From the NCBI GenBank assembly GCA_045533955.1, contig JAZSIU010000103.1, positions 1 through 38,309 of the forward strand: DNA of 38,309 bases. The letters are read 5' to 3'. Positions 1 to 8,700 of the stretch are shown one piece after another; the stretch's first letter is position 1, and every line of letters begins with the position of its first letter. Made by a program: the position numbers and the translations under genes. This DNA is from HGM04593 sp045533955. GTDB lineage: Bacteria > Bacteroidota > Bacteroidia > Bacteroidales > Bacteroidaceae. Below the pieces are notes generated by a model that saw only the letters and a list, made by a program, of their open reading frames with translations, made no database searches and had not been told where the DNA came from.

Positions 1-110
1 GGATACCTATCTGAGATAGCTTTCAAATATTCAATTCTCGCGAAGTAAAAAACACTTTTGGGTCATCCCCGTTTTTTTTGTCTGTTTTAATTGTTAAAAG
101 TGTTATTGCC

Positions 111-246
111 GCTCCTCTTTCGACAAAGAGGAGCCGGCGCGGAGCGTCTGAGGAGTTCGATTGTGTTTATAAAATGTTGTTGTTTGTTGTTATTTTTAAC
201 TCCTCACCCTTTTAGGGAACTCCTCTTTATTACAAAAAAGAGGAGC
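111..246 (+). repeat. Solo copy of the hairpin-rich intergenic repeat
   Basis: This is one unit of the repeat family that is tandemly arrayed at 16074-16926. It holds a tight hairpin at 111-134 (arms GCTCCTCTTT and AAAGAGGAGC, loop CGAC) and a conserved GGCGCGGAGCGTCTGAGGAGTTCG segment. The TGAGGAGTT of that segment can pair with AACTCCTCA further on. Next come a small CCCT/AGGG hairpin and a second hairpin at 219-246 with an ATTACAAAA loop followed by a T run. A further fragment of the unit (about 259-283) runs straight into the asd terminator. Bases 1-110 hold no gene or structure that I can support. Confidence 0.85.
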
Positions 247-283
247 GTTTTTTTTGTGCTTTGTTTGTGGTTATTTTTAACTC

Positions 284-317
284 GAGGCTGGGTCAAAAGT
301 AATTTTGGCCCAGCCTC
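284..317. terminator. Terminator downstream of asd
   Basis: Inverted repeat with arms GAGGCTGGG and CCCAGCCTC, extended inward by CAAAA/TTTTG around a GTAA loop with one mismatch. It lies 33 bp past the asd stop on the minus strand. There is no strong U tract on that side, so it may also act in the plus direction. Confidence 0.6.
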
Positions 318-349
318 TTTATTGTGTTGATTGTTATCTGTGTGCGCTC

Positions 350-1357
350 TTATTTCTTGGGGTTGTTGATGAGAAATTCTGCAATCTGTACGGCGTTTAG
401 GGCGGCGCCTTTCTTAATTTGGTCGCCCACAATCCACATACTTATTCCGTTGGGGTTTGTGAGGTCTTTGCGGATGCGGCCGGCATATACGGGGTCTTTG
501 CCCGAGAGGAAGAGGGGCATAGGATACTCCTTTTTTTCGGGGTTGTCCATCAGCACAAGGCCCTCGCCCTTGGCAACAGCCTCGCGAACCTGCTCGACGC
601 TCAGGGGCTCCTCGGTCTCTATCCACAGGGCCTGTGAGTGTGAGCGCAGGGCGGGTACGCGCACGCAGGTGGCACTCACGGCAATGTCGCTGTGCATAAT
701 CTTGCGTGTCTCGTTGAACATCTTCATCTCCTCTTTTGTGTAGCCGTTGTCGGTAAATACGTCAATCTGAGGAATTACGTTGAAGGCTAGTTGATAGGCG
801 AATTTCTCGACTGTGGGCTCCTCGCCTGCAAGCACCTGACGATACTGCTCGAAAAGCTCGGCCATTGCCGATGCACCGGCGCCGCTGGCTGCCTGATAGG
901 TTGATGAGTGTACGCGCTTGATGTGCGAGAGGCGCTCAATGGCCTTTAGTGCTACTACCATCTGTATTGTGGTGCAGTTGGGATTGGCAATAATGTTGCG
1001 GGGGGTGTCGTAGGCGTCGGTGGGGTTGACCTCGGGCACTACGAGGGGTACGTCGCTGTCCATACGAAAGGCGCTCGAGTTGTCTATCATTATTGTGCCG
1101 TGCTTGGTGATTGTCGGTGCAAACTCTTTCGATACACCGCCGCCGGCCGATACAAAGGCATAATCGACGCCCTTAAAATCATCGTTGTGTTTAAGTTCCT
1201 TTACGGTATATTCTACTCCGCGGAAATTGTAAACCTGTCCGGCGCTGCGTGCCGAACCAAAAAGCAGAAGCTCGTCGAAGGGGAAATTTCTCTCGTCGAG
1301 CACGCGCAGAAACTCTTGTCCCACTGCGCCGCTTACGCCAACAATAGCTATTCTCAT
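350..1357 (-). CDS. asd: Aspartate-semialdehyde dehydrogenase
   Basis: Cytoplasmic enzyme that reduces beta-aspartyl phosphate to aspartate semialdehyde with NADPH, the branch point to lysine/diaminopimelate, threonine and methionine. The 335-aa protein has the expected length. It begins with a Rossmann NADP-binding segment (VGVSGAVGQE, residues 6-15). The catalytic Cys lies in NPNCTT (Cys128), and the RVPALRSHSQAL segment supplies the usual substrate-binding and catalytic Arg/His. The start ATG at 1357 gives an intact nucleotide-binding fold. The gene is monocistronic, divergent from tcdA, and has a Bacteroidetes-type -7 box about 50 bp upstream. Identification is from motifs and is secure. 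Confidence 0.96.
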   Translation of the reverse strand: MRIAIVGVSGAVGQEFLRVLDERNFPFDELLLFGSARSAGQVYNFRGVEYTVKELKHNDDFKGVDYAFVSAGGGVSKEFAPTITKHGTIMIDNSSAFRMDSDVPLVVPEVNPTDAYDTPRNIIANPNCTTIQMVVALKAIERLSHIKRVHSSTYQAASGAGASAMAELFEQYRQVLAGEEPTVEKFAYQLAFNVIPQIDVFTDNGYTKEEMKMFNETRKIMHSDIAVSATCVRVPALRSHSQALWIETEEPLSVEQVREAVAKGEGLVLMDNPEKKEYPMPLFLSGKDPVYAGRIRKDLTNPNGISMWIVGDQIKKGAALNAVQIAEFLINNPKK

Positions 1358-1406
1358 TTTCTTTGTGATATTTGTGTTCTTAATTTATTGTTTCGGAAAA
1401 GTTGTG

Positions 1407-1414
1407 CAAAAGTA
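1407..1414 (-). promoter_or_regulatory. Putative asd promoter (-7 box)
   Basis: The minus strand reads TACTTTTG, an exact match to the Bacteroidetes -7 consensus TAnnTTTG, 50 bp upstream of the asd ATG. No clear -33 TTTG is visible at the expected distance, so confidence is moderate. No convincing tcdA promoter was found in the remainder of the 1358-1486 gap. Confidence 0.45.
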
Positions 1415-1486
1415 CAAGAAAAAATGTATAAATACTGCGAATTAGTCGTTTTTTTTGTAAATTCGCCGATAAATTGACAGTTTTTT

Positions 1487-2194
1487 ATGGATAATAATTG
1501 GTTGCAGCGTGGTGAATTGCTTTTGGGGCAGGAGAAGAGTGCGCGTCTGGCCTCGGCTCACATCCTTATTGTGGGCTTGGGCGGAGTGGGCTCTTGGGCG
1601 GCCGAAATGTTGTGTCGTGCAGGGGTGGGACGCTTTACTCTTGTCGATTCCGACTGCGTGGATGTAACCAATATTAACCGTCAGATGCCGGCTCTTGCAC
1701 AGACAGTGGGCAGGCTGAAATGTGATATTGTCGCCGAAAGGCTCGGGGCCATAAATCCCGAGGTTGTGCTTACGGTGCGTCCCGAGTTTATCGAGCAAGA
1801 TAATGTCGATGCGCTGCTCGACTGCGCCGAGTACGATTTTGTGGTGGATGCAATTGACACGCTCGATGCAAAGGCGGCGCTTATATGCGGCTGCTGGAGG
1901 CGTGGGGTGAAGATTGTATCGAGTATGGGGGCGGGTGCAAAATGCGACCTCTCGCGTATACGTTTGGGAGAACTTTGGAAAAGTGAGCAGTGTACGCTGG
2001 CCAAGAATCTGAGGCGCCATCTGCGTCAGTGGCGCGGACAATACACTCTGCCTGTTGTATATAGCCTCGAGGCGCCCATAAAAGAGGCCATTCGTCCCAA
2101 CCCTCGGGGCGGAAAGCCCATAATAGGCTCGTTGGGATATTTTACGGCAACATTCGGTTGTTATCTTACTGAATATGTAATACGCAATATATGA
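1487..2194 (+). CDS. tcdA: tRNA threonylcarbamoyladenosine dehydratase (ThiF/E1-like)
   Basis: E1-like enzyme that uses ATP to dehydrate N6-threonylcarbamoyladenosine at position 37 of ANN-decoding tRNAs to the cyclic form. The 235-aa protein has the ATP-binding GLGGVGSW loop (residues 30-37), the DSD/NINRQ segment typical of ThiF/MoeB-type enzymes, and a VDAIDTLDAK motif. A hydrophobic C-terminal segment (SLGYFTATFGCYLTEYVI) matches family members. The start ATG lies in a T-rich leader. The stop overlaps the next start by four bases (ATGA), so translation is probably coupled to the ABC ATPase downstream. The two functions are unrelated, so this is co-transcription rather than a pathway. Confidence 0.9.
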   Translation: MDNNWLQRGELLLGQEKSARLASAHILIVGLGGVGSWAAEMLCRAGVGRFTLVDSDCVDVTNINRQMPALAQTVGRLKCDIVAERLGAINPEVVLTVRPEFIEQDNVDALLDCAEYDFVVDAIDTLDAKAALICGCWRRGVKIVSSMGAGAKCDLSRIRLGELWKSEQCTLAKNLRRHLRQWRGQYTLPVVYSLEAPIKEAIRPNPRGGKPIIGSLGYFTATFGCYLTEYVIRNI

Positions 2195-2844
2195 TAGAGG
2201 TTCGCAATTTGACAAAAAGTTTCGGCTCGTTGCAGGTGCTGCGAGGCGTAAATTTGAGCGTAGAGCGGGGCGAGGTGATAAGCATCGTCGGGCCCAGCGG
2301 TGCGGGAAAGACTACGCTGTTGCAGCTCATTGGGGCGCTCGATACTCCCGACAGCGGAACGATTATGTTCGACGGGAGGGCCCTCGGCGCAATGAGTGGT
2401 GCGCAGCTTGCAAAATTTCGTAACGCACACATTGGCTTTGTCTTTCAGTTTCATCAACTCTTGCCCGAGTTTACTGCCATAGAGAATGTGGCTATCCCGG
2501 CGCTTATCGCGGGTCGCTCACTTGCCGAGGCCAATAAGGAGGCAATGGAGCTTCTTGCGCTTATGGGTCTTGCCGACCGAGCACACCATAAGCCCTCGCA
2601 ACTCTCGGGGGGCGAGAATCAGCGTGTGGCAGTGGCTCGCGCGCTTGTGAACCGTCCCGACGTTATTCTGGCCGACGAGCCGTCGGGAAGCCTCGATAGT
2701 CGCAATAAGGAGGAACTGCACGCTCTTTTCTTCGACCTGCGTGATAGGTTCGGACAGACTTTTCTCATTGTTACACACGACGAGGGACTTGCTGCTGTTA
2801 CCGACCGCACCATTCGTATGGTGGATGGAATAATTTGTATGTGA
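2191..2844 (+). CDS. lolD: ABC transporter ATP-binding protein, LolD/MacB type
   Basis: Cytoplasmic ATPase of the LolD/MacB/FtsE clade, which powers lipoprotein release from the inner membrane (LolCDE) or related mechanotransmission transporters. At 217 aa it is a single nucleotide-binding domain. It has Walker A GPSGAGKT (34-41), a Q-loop around VFQFHQLLPEF (84-94), signature LSGGENQRVAVARAL (138-152), Walker B VILADEP (158-164) and an H-loop His at 196. The FQ-HQLLPEFTA segment and SGSLDS D-loop are typical of LolD. No membrane partner (LolC/E or MacB permease) is in the window, so the exact assignment is inferred from sequence type only. Confidence 0.8.
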   Translation: MIEVRNLTKSFGSLQVLRGVNLSVERGEVISIVGPSGAGKTTLLQLIGALDTPDSGTIMFDGRALGAMSGAQLAKFRNAHIGFVFQFHQLLPEFTAIENVAIPALIAGRSLAEANKEAMELLALMGLADRAHHKPSQLSGGENQRVAVARALVNRPDVILADEPSGSLDSRNKEELHALFFDLRDRFGQTFLIVTHDEGLAAVTDRTIRMVDGIICM

Positions 2845-2951
2845 AAAAATGTTAAATATTGTATCGCTGATTTTACTTTCTACATAAAATGCAGTCATAT
2901 AGATGAGACGTTTATAATTGTCTTACTTGTTATTTTTCCAATGTTTGGTGT

Positions 2952-2987
2952 CTATGGTTCTTGCTTTTCTTATAGCGGGAACCATAG
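2952..2987 (+). terminator. Hairpin after lolD / ahead of the next gene
   Basis: Perfect 9-bp inverted repeat (CTATGGTTC and GAACCATAG) with an 18-nt loop. It lies 107 bp past the lolD stop and 43 bp before the next ATG. What follows is A-rich, not T-rich, so it may be a processed 3' end or a leader structure rather than a classical intrinsic terminator. Confidence 0.4.
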
Positions 2988-3030
2988 TTTGCAAGAAAAA
3001 AGTGTTTAATTAGCCGAAAAAAAGAAGTTT

Positions 3031-3495
3031 ATGAAAAAGTATCTGTTGTTTATTGCCACAATGATGGCTGTTACATTATCGGCTCAGGAGGGCAGAGTAC
3101 GTGCTCAGCGTAATTTCGACCCTGAGACTATTGCTACTATGCAGACGCAGCAGTTGGCCGAGGCTGTGGGGCTCGACAGCTTGCAGTTTCAGCTGGTGTA
3201 TATAATGAATTACTCCGATGCAGTAGCTATGCAGGATAGCATAAAGGCGCGCCGCGCGCGTGCCGATGAGGCTCGCCAGAGCGGCAAAAAGATGGAGCGT
3301 CAGCGTCCCACCGAGGAGCAGATGAAGGCTCGTCGCGAGATTATGGAGCAGCGGAAGGCTGTGCGTAACGCTCAGATGAAGGAAATTCTCACAGCCGAGC
3401 AGTATGAAAAGTATCTTAAATATACGGCCGAGCAAGAGAAACGCAGCCGACAAAGATGGCAGGGGCGCGGCGGCCGCGGTGGGGAACGTCGATAA
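3031..3495 (+). CDS. Small secreted Spy/CpxP-like protein (DUF4890-like)
   Basis: The 154-aa product starts with a cleavable signal peptide (MKKYLLFIATMMAVTLSAQ), so it is exported to the periplasm. The mature part is almost entirely helical and rich in Lys, Arg, Glu and Gln. It contains a central charged stretch (residues about 75-115) and a KEILTAEQYEKYLKY segment, which resembles the LTxxQ-type motif of Spy/CpxP chaperones and of the Bacteroidetes DUF4890 family. It ends in a Gly/Arg tail (RWQGRGGRGGERR). A role as periplasmic chaperone or envelope-stress protein is an inference from this resemblance. It stands alone between the 2952 hairpin and the terminator at 3562-3595. Confidence 0.65.
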   Translation: MKKYLLFIATMMAVTLSAQEGRVRAQRNFDPETIATMQTQQLAEAVGLDSLQFQLVYIMNYSDAVAMQDSIKARRARADEARQSGKKMERQRPTEEQMKARREIMEQRKAVRNAQMKEILTAEQYEKYLKYTAEQEKRSRQRWQGRGGRGGERR

Positions 3496-3561
3496 TGCCG
3501 TCAGCCTTTGAATGGGACTGTTTTTTAAAAATAATGGCCCACAGGGGTACTTTAAAGAAAT

Positions 3562-3595
3562 AAAAAATCGGTAGGAATATTCCTGCCGATTTTTT
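3562..3595. terminator. Intrinsic terminator after the Spy-like gene
   Basis: Long hairpin with arms AAAAAATCGGTAGGAAT and ATTCCTGCCGATTTTTT (one G-T pair). The T run on the plus strand directly follows the GC-rich arm. It separates the gene ending at 3495 from the Uup gene. Confidence 0.88.
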
Positions 3596-3648
3596 ATTGT
3601 AACACTCTATCTTCGGCACGCTTAGTGCAGAAATGAATAAATTTTCAT

Positions 3649-3656
3649 TATCTTCG
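3649..3656 (+). promoter_or_regulatory. Putative -7 box for uup
   Basis: TATCTTCG, one mismatch from TAnnTTTG, lies 23 bp before the uup ATG. An identical octamer occurs at 3608-3615. No convincing -33 element is seen for either. Confidence 0.35.
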
Positions 3657-3679
3657 CGGTCGAAATTAAGCAAAAAAGA

Positions 3680-5551
3680 ATGATAGATTTACAGATAGAG
3701 GCACTGAGCAAGAGTTTCGGAGACTTAGTGCTCTTCAGCGATATTTCTTTTACAATCGAGGAGCGTCGGCGCATAGGCCTGATTGCACGCAACGGCCGGG
3801 GAAAAAGTACCCTTTTGAAAATTGTAGCAGGCGAGGAACCCTCGGACGAGGGTAAAATAACGCTGCGAGGCGGGGCAAGCGTGGGCTATCTTGAGCAGGA
3901 GCCCGATTTTGAGCCGCAACTGACGGTGCTCGAGGCTTGTCTGGGGCGTAACAGCGAAAAAACTCTGTTGATAGCCCGCTACGAGAAGGCTCTCGCCGAT
4001 GGCGACGAGAAACAGTTGCACCATCTTATGGAAGAGATGGACAGGCTCGAAGCGTGGGACTACGAGACGCGCGCAAAGCAGGTGCTTCAGATGCTGAAGA
4101 TAACAAACTTTGCACAGCCTGTGGGGCAACTGTCGGGTGGGCAGAAGAAACGCGTGGCGCTTGCATCGGTGCTCATCGAACAGCCCGATATTATGATTCT
4201 CGACGAACCTACCAACCATCTTGACACGGAAATGGTTGAGTGGCTCGAGGATTTTCTCTCGCGCTTCACGGGCAGCCTTCTGATGGTTACGCACGACCGA
4301 TATTTCCTCGACCGCGTGTGCAACGAGATTATCGAGATTGACGACCGTCGCATCTATCGCTACAAAGGCAATTACAGCTATTTTCTGCAACGACGCGACG
4401 AACGCCTTCAGACGCAGGCGGCCGAGACGGCTCGCGCACGCAATCTGCTGCGCACCGAGCTCGATTGGATGCGCCGTCAGCCTCAGGCACGCGCCCATAA
4501 GGCAAAATACCGTATCGACGCTTTCTATAAACTCAAGGAGAAGGCCGCCGCAATGCGCGACGACCCCAACGTATCGCTCGAGATAAAATCGCAATACATC
4601 GGCAGTAAGATTTTTGTGATGAAGGCACTCGAAAAGGCCTTCGACGATAAGATTATAACCCGCGACTTTTACTACACATTCGCCCGCTACGAGAAATTAG
4701 GCATTGTGGGCAACAACGGAACGGGAAAATCGACCTTTATAAAAATGCTTCTCGGACGCGTGGCACCCGACAGCGGCACAATCGAGGTGGGCGAGACGGT
4801 AAAATGGGGCTACTACAGTCAGGAGGGCCTTCAATTTAACGAGCAGATGAAAGTGATTGACGTAGTAAAGGCCATTGCCGAGGTTATCCCCGTGGGCAAT
4901 AAGATGCTGACAGCCTCGCAGTTTCTGCAACATTTTCTATTCTCGCCCGAGAAACAGTATAGTTATGTCTATAAACTCAGCGGCGGCGAGAAACGACGCC
5001 TCTACCTGTGCACCGTGCTAATGTCGAATCCTAATTTTCTTGTGCTCGACGAGCCCACCAACGACCTTGACATTGACACATTGCAGATTCTCGAGGAGTA
5101 TCTGCGCGAGTTTAAGGGGTGCGTAATTGTGGTGAGCCACGACCGCTATTTTATGGACCGTGTGGTCGATCATATTTTTGTCTTTAACGGCGGGGGCGAT
5201 ATTAAGGATTTTCCGGGAAATTACACCGATTATCGCGATTGGCGCGACGAGGAGCGTGCAGCCGCAGCAAAGGCCGAGGCCGAGAGGGCTGCAAAGAGTG
5301 CTGCGCCCAAAGCCTCGCGCCGCGATGATGCGGGAAAGCGTAAGCTCACATTCAAAGAGCAACGCGAATATGAGGCGCTCGAGGGCGAGATTGCGGCCCT
5401 CGAAGAGGAAAAGTCGCAAATTGAGCAGGATATGTGCAGCGGCACGCTCGACAATGCCACGTTGCTGCAAAAGTCGCAGCGCATAGCCTCTCTGTTGGAG
5501 ATTATCGACGAAAAGACGATGCGCTGGCTGGAGCTGAGCGAGTTTGTGTAG
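3680..5551 (+). CDS. uup: ABC-F family ATPase, Uup type
   Basis: Soluble ABC-F protein of 623 aa with two fused ATPase domains and no membrane segments. Domain 1 has LSGGQKKRVALASVL and Walker B IMILDEPTNHLD. The linker carries the family's Arg/Lys-rich RRQPQARAHKAKYR segment. Domain 2 has Walker A GNNGTGKS, LSGGEKRRLYL and LVLDEPTNDLD. The C-terminal 100 residues form an Ala/Glu/Lys-rich coiled coil (EREYEALEGEIAALEEEK region) that distinguishes Uup from EttA. Uup-type proteins act on the ribosome and, in E. coli, affect tolerance of branched DNA; the role here is inferred. The first Walker A reads ARNGRGKS, with Ala where Gly is usual. It ends at a terminator shared with the convergent gene. 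Confidence 0.88.
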   Translation: MIDLQIEALSKSFGDLVLFSDISFTIEERRRIGLIARNGRGKSTLLKIVAGEEPSDEGKITLRGGASVGYLEQEPDFEPQLTVLEACLGRNSEKTLLIARYEKALADGDEKQLHHLMEEMDRLEAWDYETRAKQVLQMLKITNFAQPVGQLSGGQKKRVALASVLIEQPDIMILDEPTNHLDTEMVEWLEDFLSRFTGSLLMVTHDRYFLDRVCNEIIEIDDRRIYRYKGNYSYFLQRRDERLQTQAAETARARNLLRTELDWMRRQPQARAHKAKYRIDAFYKLKEKAAAMRDDPNVSLEIKSQYIGSKIFVMKALEKAFDDKIITRDFYYTFARYEKLGIVGNNGTGKSTFIKMLLGRVAPDSGTIEVGETVKWGYYSQEGLQFNEQMKVIDVVKAIAEVIPVGNKMLTASQFLQHFLFSPEKQYSYVYKLSGGEKRRLYLCTVLMSNPNFLVLDEPTNDLDIDTLQILEEYLREFKGCVIVVSHDRYFMDRVVDHIFVFNGGGDIKDFPGNYTDYRDWRDEERAAAAKAEAERAAKSAAPKASRRDDAGKRKLTFKEQREYEALEGEIAALEEEKSQIEQDMCSGTLDNATLLQKSQRIASLLEIIDEKTMRWLELSEFV

Positions 5552-5650
5552 GCCTCTGCCCATTCGCGCGAGAATGTTCTTTTATGCGCGAGCGCTCTTT
5601 TTGTGCTTACGCGTAAAAAAAGCAGTGGCGCTGTAATCCTCGGGCGCGGT

Positions 5651-5694
5651 ACCATAAAAATGGGAACACATATTTGTGCTCCCATTTTTATGGT
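5651..5694. terminator. Bidirectional terminator between convergent genes
   Basis: Near-perfect inverted repeat (arms beginning ACCATAAAAATGGGA and ending TCCCATTTTTATGGT, with CACA/TGTG at the top of the stem). It lies between the uup stop and the stop of the minus-strand MG2-like gene. A and T tracts on both sides fit termination in both directions. Confidence 0.88.
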
Positions 5695-5701
5695 CTTATT
5701 G

Positions 5702-8700
5702 TTATTCTGCCTCGCGGCGCAGGTCATTGGCCAGACGTTTGTCGCGCTTGACGCCTTGTCCCTTCTCGTAGCAGTCGGCCATATAGAGTGTGCCCTCTTT
5801 GATGCTCATCTGATGAAGCTCGCGGGCCCACTCATAGGCCTCTTTGTATTGCTGTGCATTGTGGTGGTGCTGCATCATAAAGAGCATTGCCTCGGGATGC
5901 GATTGCTTGGCGGCTCTCTCGATGCAACTGATGGGGGTGCCCAATTGTTGGTCGCTCACTGTTTTTTGTTGCAGCATATATTTTCCGTACATAAAGAGAG
6001 CCTCGGCATTGCCGTCGATGGCTGCTGTGCGGTACAGAGTGTAGGCTTTTGCCGTGTCCCTCTCGACTATTGTGCCGCTGAGGTAGTGCCGTGCTATTGA
6101 GGCTGTAATATTTTTGTCGTTGCCGGCCTCGGCGCGTCGGAACCACTCAAGGGCTTTTGCGTTGTCTTTTCTCTGCTCGTTGAGTATTTTGGCAAGGGTG
6201 TACATTGACTCGCTGTCGCCATACTCGGATGCGAGGGTGAGAAATTCTATTGCTTTGTCGATGCTTTTGCTTACTCCGTATCCGTGTATGTGGCACTGTG
6301 CTATCTTGCGCATTGCCGGGGGGTAGTTGTATTGCAGCAACTCGGCGTATATTTTTATGGCACCGGCGTATTTCTGTTGGTTGTACATAATGTCGCCTAA
6401 CTCGCATCTTTGACTAAGGGCCTGACGTTCTTCGTCGCTGTATTGTATCTCTTGGGGGTGCTCGTCGGCTTTTTTCTCTGTCGGGCTGACAATGCTTTTG
6501 CTTATTATGGGTGCTTCATTGGTGCGTGTGAGCATACTGCTGTGGTTGCTGTAAAAGGTGTTGCCATCTACTCCGTCTATTTTTACGTTTATTGCGTCGC
6601 AGTGGCTACTGTTGTATAGCTCGAGCTCTATCTTGCCGTTCTGTGCTTTTATGGTGGGAGCCCAAAGGAGTGTGCGGCGATAGTCGTTGTGCGATGCGTC
6701 GGGCTTTATCTTGCTGTAGTCGGGCGAGTAGAATTGTTTGCTCTTGTTGTAGCCTTGAATGGAGGTGTAGCGCGAGGCGCTCATATTGGAAAAGTCGGGG
6801 ATGATGAGCTGCTCGTCGCTCTCTTTCTGTGGGATGAGGCAGGCTACATAATTGGGATTAAAGGGGGCCGACTGTCCCGTTCCCTGTGATATTTGTCCGG
6901 CTGTAAGGTCGCGGAAGAAAATCTCGGGCATTGGGGCGTTATCTACTCCTTCACGGGCTATAAGATAGCTCTGCGAGAGGAATCCTAAATAGAATTTTAC
7001 GTAGGGCTCTTTGTTGTTGAGGGCAGTTGCTTTGCGTCCCCACACGCTGCTTATGTTCTCGAATTGTTTTCTTGTGGCTTCGTCGCTGCGTATCACAATC
7101 TCTTTGAAGCGTACCATTTTCTCGGGGTCTTTGCCTGTGTAGTAGTCGGTGTCGGGGATGGGGACTTTATAGGAGTCGTATTCGCCCGATACTACCATCA
7201 GTTGTACCCAATAGGCCCAATTGTAGTTGTGGCGGTACATTGCGCTGCGCACAACCTCGTCGGCGGTGAGTGTGTGGGTGTAGCTTGGGGCTACCGTGCC
7301 GGTGTGTCGTGAGTTGCCGAGCAAGTCCTGATAGTATATATTTCCGAGGTATTTTCCGTGTATGGATTTGTTGGTGTTGGAAACATATATTCCCGATGGG
7401 TGGGGGCTGAGGGCCGAGTAGAATTTATTCCCCTCGTCGGTGGCGGATTCGTCGGTGGCAGATTCGTCGGTGGCAGCTGCGTCGGCTTCGCTTGCGCTGT
7501 TCATAAGATTCTCGTGGATGGCTATCTGGAAGAGTGCGTCGCTGTCGGTGCCGTCTTTAAGATAGGTTACGTCCTGTGCATACTCCCACTCGTCGAGGTA
7601 GTCGAAGCGCATCTCGCTGTGGGGCGGACGGCTGTTGCGCACCTCGCGCTTGTCGGTTACAATCTCGAGCGGGCCCAGCATATATTCAAAGGGGCTCAGC
7701 TTTATGAGGCTGTCGGCTACGGGACTGACGATTGAGGTTCCTAAATTGCGCTCCCAATAGTCGTATAGACGGAATTGGGGCGAGTAGTAGCGGTCGAGCG
7801 AGAAACTGTACCACACGTCGTCGGTGTGTCGGTAGTTGTCGGTTGGGATGAGCTTGCCTACGCGACGTCCGTAAAAATCGTTAAGCTCGAGGATGAATGA
7901 ACCGGTCGAGTCGGTGCGAAACTCCTCTTGCTCGGCTACTTTGTTGTCGTAGGAGAATTGAAAGCTCGTGAGATTGAATTTCGAGGGAGCAATAGCTATC
8001 TTTTCCATTCGGCCGATGCTTTTCTCTCGACTCTTCTGATAGAGTGTGCCTTTGAGGGTTATTCCTCGCTCGACGGGCTGAAGCTGTGATGTTTTTATTT
8101 GTGTCAGCAGGCTCCAATCGTAGGACGTCCAGCCGTGGGTGAGCATTATAAGGTCTATTTGTGCGTGGCGCTGCTTATTTTCGGGCGAGAAATATTGCGA
8201 GGCGTTGGGTATATAGCCTTTTAGCTCGGAACCTAAGAGAAGGTAGGTGTACATATTGTAGTCCCAAGAGGTTGTCTGGGTGCCCGAGGCGTCGGTAACG
8301 GCTACTGAGAATTGTGCGCCCGGCTCTATGGGCTTGCCATCCTCGCGCTCGACGCTGAGGGTTATTTTTTCGTGTTTCTTGGGGCTTAGATTGATTATTT
8401 TATAGTTGTTGCCTTTGACGTCGAGTTTTACTGTCTGTCGGTCGTTCTTCTGTATTTGATTGTGAATGACAAAGAATTGTCGTTCGGCAAGGGGAACTGC
8501 CTCGTCGAAGATGACGGCGCGTGTAACGCCCTCTAAAAGTCCGCTTTTGGGTAGGGTGAATGTGTGTTCCGGCTGCTCGGCGGGCAGTCTCTTGTAGAAT
8601 CCCATTGCGCCGCGATGCAGCAGTGCAAGGCCAAGCTCGCGGCTCTTTTTGTAGTTGTGTGTTATCTTTATATTGACGTTTGTGCTATCTTGTATTATGC

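Noticed and set aside
324..743. Plus-strand ORFs overlapping asd and similar long antisense ORFs elsewhere (for example 10843-11445, 21716-22507)
   Set aside because: They are antisense shadows produced by the high-GC codon use of the real genes; none shows a recognisable domain, signal or promoter.
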